Source: an uncultured Bulleidia sp.
Lineage (GTDB): Bacteria; Bacillota_I; Bacilli_A; Erysipelotrichales; Erysipelotrichaceae
DNA: 50,935 nt
Reading direction: 5' to 3'
NCBI GenBank assembly: GCA_934725105.1
Contig: CAKVBD010000017.1
Span: 1-50,935, forward strand
Shown: positions 47,787-50,935 of the stretch, piece after piece
Layout of the letters: the number at the start of each line of letters is the position of its first letter
Position numbering within the stretch: position 1 is the stretch's first letter
Notes under the pieces: generated by a model
What the model was told of the DNA's origin: nothing
What the model saw: the letters and a program-made list of their open reading frames with translations, nothing else
The model's database searches: none
Made by a program: the position numbers and the translations under genes

Positions 47787-49967
47787 TTACTTTGCTAATG
47801 CAGCTGCTGCTTCACCAGCAATCTTACCGGAAACGAATGTCCAGGACTGTGCCTGTCCACCCCATGGAGAATATGCTTCTCCTTCCTTGTTACAAACACC
47901 TTCAGAATCCTGACCAACCGCAAATAGATTTGTGATTGGAGTACCATCTTCCTTCAATACGTTCATATTTTCATCTACATCCAATGAACCTACTGTACCA
48001 TAAGAATATCCAGCACATTCAAATAAGTAGTATGTTGTATCTGCATCGCCAAGAGCCTTTGTCAATGTATCTTCATCCATGTTCAAAGCCTTTGCCAATT
48101 CTTTTGGTGTACCCTTCCATGCATTATTTGTATTGATTGCTACATCAATGATTTCATCAAGATCTTCAATGGCTGTACCAGCAGCTGGTACTGTTCCACC
48201 CTGACCTAAGCCAAAGATAGAAACAGCTGCAGTTGTTTCTGATAAACCATTCTTCTTCATAGAATCAATTTCATCCTGAGAATATGCATTGTAGTAATGG
48301 AAACCAGGTGCATATGCAATACCAACTGTCAATTCACTGTTTGTTGTACCAGATTCATCTGTTGTTCCTAAGATGTTACCAGTTTCATCAATTTCCTTCG
48401 CATCTGTTGTTGTAGCAATTGCGGAAAGAATTGCCTTCTGATCAGCTGTCAAGGAATCATCACGAATGATATTAGGAATCTGAGATACGTGAATCATTGG
48501 CAATGTACCTAATGCATATGTTGTACCACCAACAGACTGACCCATCTTGATACCTGTACCATCATTGACTGTATCACCAATAGACTTCACTGTGCTGCCA
48601 TATACTTCCTTCAACATTTCATCATTGCCAAGGAAACCACCTGTTGCCAAAATGACAGACTTACCAGAAATTTCATAAGTTGTACCATCATAGCTGACAG
48701 CCTTCACACCAGTAACATTGCCATCTTTATCTGTAAGAAGTTCTTCTGCAGTCAGTTCAAGCATATAATCATTTTCATCATTCATTGCCTTTGCCTTATC
48801 TAAAGCAGCCTGGAACTGATATGTATGGTCAGGACCAAATGCATACCACTTAGAGTTTTCTTCATCTGCTGTATAAACAGTCCATTCTTTATCCCATGAT
48901 GGAACAACGAAAGAACCAAGTAAACCACCCATACCATCAAATGAGAAATCAAAGTTATCCATGTAGTAATCTAATGCAGAACCAGATTCATAAACAGCTT
49001 TCTTGATCACATCAGCCTTTTCATCTGTTCCAACATAATCAATCCATGTGTTGTAAACATCATCTTCATCAATATAGTCTTTACCATCATTGTACTTTTC
49101 AGCTAGATTCTTACTGTTCAATGCCATTGGACCATATACAGAAGCAGAGTTACCACCAATTTCACCAGCTGCTTCTAAGCCAAATACTTTTGCGCCTGCC
49201 TTTGCTGCAGAACAGTATGACAATAGACCAGAACCACCAAGACCAACAACTATAACATCATAGCCATCGATCTTTTTTACTTCACTGCTCTTTTCAGGAG
49301 CACTCATCCATTCACTGCTCTTTCCACCAGCAGATTCGATTGCTGAAGAAACAATGTTTTTAATTGCACCAGAAGAAGTTGTTGCACCTGTAATAGAATC
49401 AACACCTACACTTTGAGCTTCAATGATTCTAGGGATCAATTTGCTTTCAGCAACTTTGAACCACTGTGCTGTTAAAGAATCAGATTCTTCTGTAATTTTA
49501 ATGTCTGTGATCTTGTTATCCTTGATTGTAACTTCACCCTTCATTAAACCCATAACACCAAAGCTGGCTGCAGATTCTTCATATGTACCATCTTTCAAAG
49601 CTGTCTTTTCTTTGTTTTCAGAACCGCTTGCCTGTGCAATTGCATCTTCTAAAGCAGCTTTCACAGCGTTGGATGTTTCTGTTGCACCAGATACACCATC
49701 AATATCGCTAGACTGCTTTTCCATGATCTGCTTCTGTAATTCTTCACTGGCAACACCACCAATAGATTCTGTTTCTCCAGATACATCAAGTTCTACTTTT
49801 GTAATTTCAGAAGTAGAGAATGTCGCTGTAACCTTAACATCAGAACTATGACCTTTGCCACTGCCTGTGTAAGTTCCTGCAGTATACTTTCCATTTTCTT
49901 TACTAGAACATCCAGCTAAGCTAAGCAGCATCGCTGTAGAAAGTACTGTACTCAATACTTTTTTCAT
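47787..49967 (-). CDS. Lipoprotein flavin reductase with two FMN-binding domains
   Basis: 726 residues. The lipoprotein signal ends LSLAGC. Two FMN_bind domains carry DGVSGAT (90-96) and DSITGAT (190-196), each a flavinylation site. An FAD_binding_2 domain begins at about 233 with YDVIVVGLGGSGLLSY. The C-terminal segment YSYGTVGSLDVD and NLFAVGQDSEGV replaces the fumarate-reductase HTMGG and GNRLGGNA elements, so the electron acceptor is unknown. It is paralogous to the 607-residue protein but not its simple duplicate, because it has an extra FMN domain. Shine-Dalgarno and promoter lie upstream, divergent from a MerR regulator. Confidence 0.9.
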   Translation of the reverse strand: MKKVLSTVLSTAMLLSLAGCSSKENGKYTAGTYTGSGKGHSSDVKVTATFSTSEITKVELDVSGETESIGGVASEELQKQIMEKQSSDIDGVSGATETSNAVKAALEDAIAQASGSENKEKTALKDGTYEESAASFGVMGLMKGEVTIKDNKITDIKITEESDSLTAQWFKVAESKLIPRIIEAQSVGVDSITGATTSSGAIKNIVSSAIESAGGKSSEWMSAPEKSSEVKKIDGYDVIVVGLGGSGLLSYCSAAKAGAKVFGLEAAGEIGGNSASVYGPMALNSKNLAEKYNDGKDYIDEDDVYNTWIDYVGTDEKADVIKKAVYESGSALDYYMDNFDFSFDGMGGLLGSFVVPSWDKEWTVYTADEENSKWYAFGPDHTYQFQAALDKAKAMNDENDYMLELTAEELLTDKDGNVTGVKAVSYDGTTYEISGKSVILATGGFLGNDEMLKEVYGSTVKSIGDTVNDGTGIKMGQSVGGTTYALGTLPMIHVSQIPNIIRDDSLTADQKAILSAIATTTDAKEIDETGNILGTTDESGTTNSELTVGIAYAPGFHYYNAYSQDEIDSMKKNGLSETTAAVSIFGLGQGGTVPAAGTAIEDLDEIIDVAINTNNAWKGTPKELAKALNMDEDTLTKALGDADTTYYLFECAGYSYGTVGSLDVDENMNVLKEDGTPITNLFAVGQDSEGVCNKEGEAYSPWGGQAQSWTFVSGKIAGEAAAALAK

Positions 49968-49985
49968 TCCTTTTTATCCTCCCAT

Positions 49986-50015
49986 ATTGTATGATATCAA
50001 TCATAAAGGTTGGAA
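49986..50015 (-). promoter_or_regulatory. Promoter of the longer flavoprotein with a MerR-like operator in the spacer
   Basis: -35 TTCCAA (50010-50015), 18-nt spacer, -10 TACAAT (49986-49991), minus strand. The palindrome ATGATATCAATCAT (49991-50004, plus strand) lies in the spacer. MerR-family activators bind a dyad in a long spacer, and a MerR gene is divergent. A further near-palindrome TTGGAACAGTTCTAA lies at 50010-50024. Confidence 0.55.
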
Positions 50016-50060
50016 CAGTTCTAAGGTCAATAGATTTTGTTCATTATTTCACAAAAGATT

Positions 50061-50813
50061 ATGAATATTCAAGAAGCAAGTAAACAGACAGGTATTTCAA
50101 AAGATATGATTCGTTTCTATGAAAAGAAAGGTCTCATTCATCCAAAACGCAGTGAAAATCATTACAGAGATTATTCCATTCATGATTTACATCTATTAAT
50201 TCTCATAAAACAATACAATTCTCTAGGAATTCCTCTGTCGACAATTCAATCCATGTTCTTAAATCAGAACTATCAAGAAGCAACCAATCAATTTTCAAAA
50301 CAAATCGATCAACTCAGACAAGATGCAGAATGGGCATATGTAAAATACAAAAACGCAAAAGATCTGTTTCTCATTCTACAATCATATAAAAGCAATCAAA
50401 ACTACGATACAGGCGTACGAAAAACAATGTACTATCTCAACAACCAGAATATTTCAGAGCAGACAATACCTTATGTCAGCTCTGGAATTGCACGTGCTGT
50501 GTATCGTATTTCCTTAGAATCATTAAAACAATCAACATACCCTGTTGATACAGGTTTACTCTTTGCATACAATCATCCAAGCGACAATTATGCATATCAA
50601 GAAATTTCAGAACACATATTTTATCGAACGATTGTAGAAGTTCCATCTAACCAGACCATTTCCATAAAACAGCTCAAACAGATTATTCAAACAATGCATA
50701 CAAGAGGATATCAGGAATGTGGAGATATATTCATTTATCAGGCATTAACAACTGGAAATGATTATGGAATAGATATCATTTGTGTAGAAATCATCGCACA
50801 AAAAACAACTTAA
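50061..50813 (+). CDS. MerR-family transcriptional regulator
   Basis: About 250 residues. MNIQEASKQTGISKDMIRFYEKKGLIHPKRSENHYRDYSIHDLHLL is the MerR winged HTH. A coiled-coil region follows and then a long C-terminal domain (about 110-250) that could bind a ligand. No Cys cluster for metals is seen. Start at 50061; the earlier in-frame codons add nothing conserved. Only AAAAGA precedes the ATG. It is divergent from the two flavin reductase genes and probably controls them. Confidence 0.88.
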   Translation: MNIQEASKQTGISKDMIRFYEKKGLIHPKRSENHYRDYSIHDLHLLILIKQYNSLGIPLSTIQSMFLNQNYQEATNQFSKQIDQLRQDAEWAYVKYKNAKDLFLILQSYKSNQNYDTGVRKTMYYLNNQNISEQTIPYVSSGIARAVYRISLESLKQSTYPVDTGLLFAYNHPSDNYAYQEISEHIFYRTIVEVPSNQTISIKQLKQIIQTMHTRGYQECGDIFIYQALTTGNDYGIDIICVEIIAQKTT

Positions 50814-50885
50814 CCAAATTCTTCAAAACATTTTTTCTAAAAACAGTTGCATTTATATTCTCATCTTTGACAGTCAAAGTAGAAA

Positions 50886-50935
50886 AAACAGTCCGAAAAT
50901 GGCTTATTTATGCCAAATTCCGACTGTTTTTGTTT
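50886..50935 (+). terminator. Terminator-like hairpin at the window end
   Basis: AAACAGTC...GACTGTTT with a long imperfect stem and a T tract. It contains the 15-mer ATGGCTTATTTATGC that also occurs at the left end of the tnpB element. It may be cut by the window edge. Confidence 0.55.

Noticed and set aside
1..50935. tRNA, rRNA or CRISPR loci
   Set aside because: No clover-leaf, rRNA signature or repeat-spacer array was recognised on reading; this is not a computed search.

Overview
The window is AT-rich, densely coded DNA from a low-GC Gram-positive anaerobe. Gene content (mannose-family PTS, LevR-type and GntR regulators, ECF-transporter S components, DegV, DUF1836, flavin-dependent periplasmic-type reductases anchored as lipoproteins, 6-phospho-beta-glucosidase) points to a gut Firmicute, most likely an Erysipelotrichaceae relative. 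That placement is inference from gene content, not from a marker gene. No rRNA, tRNA or CRISPR array was seen.

Layout. 1-4.2 kb: an unknown small protein, a Vsr-type endonuclease, a UvrD/PcrA-like helicase with a C-terminal Cys4 module, and a collagen-like lipoprotein. 4.2-16.8 kb: an amino-sugar/Amadori-product block. A LevR-type regulator and PTS IIA, IIB, IIC and IID lead into an SIS-domain deglycase, ending at a terminator. A second unit holds a MATE exporter, HAD phosphatase, second SIS deglycase, peroxiredoxin and a small membrane-anchored protein. A GntR/HutC regulator with two perfect TGTATATACA operators is divergent. The order regulator-IIABCD-SIS...SIS matches the gfr (glucoselysine/fructoselysine) system described in Salmonella, so uptake and deglycation of Amadori compounds is the best guess. 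16.8-22.7 kb: a decayed gene, an unannotated 58-residue gene, a MarR-controlled membrane operon with a very clear triple operator, a PhoB/PhoR-like two-component system, an S51-peptidase-like protein and acylphosphatase.

22.7-25.5 kb is an acquired segment with different base composition. It holds tnpV, a RelB/RelE-type toxin-antitoxin pair with its own operator-promoter, a small membrane protein and a TetR regulator, and it abuts the 5'-truncated end of a HicB-like antitoxin gene. 25.5-37 kb is mostly core genome: a secreted-type esterase with an AraC regulator, two SpoU/TrmH RNA methyltransferases, two U32 proteins that resemble the tRNA hydroxylation pair TrhP1/TrhP2, an HPr-kinase/PEPCK-superfamily protein, folT behind a THF riboswitch, DegV, DUF1836, queT behind a probable preQ1-type leader, a MarR regulator and a Cof-type HAD phosphatase.

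38-40.5 kb: a second Cof-type HAD gene is cut in two by a tnpB-only IS200/IS605-family element. Its TnpB lacks the zinc ribbon and appears to have a rearranged RuvC catalytic glutamate, as reported for Fanzor-like TnpBs. 40.5-45.7 kb: pgi, a GH13 glucosidase and a GH1 6-phospho-beta-glucosidase. 45.9-50 kb: two flavinylated lipoprotein reductases whose fumarate-binding residues are replaced, followed by a divergent MerR regulator.

A recurrent feature is a good -10 hexamer only 6-8 nt before an ATG with no Shine-Dalgarno sequence, seen at about seven genes. This suggests leaderless transcripts are common in this genome.
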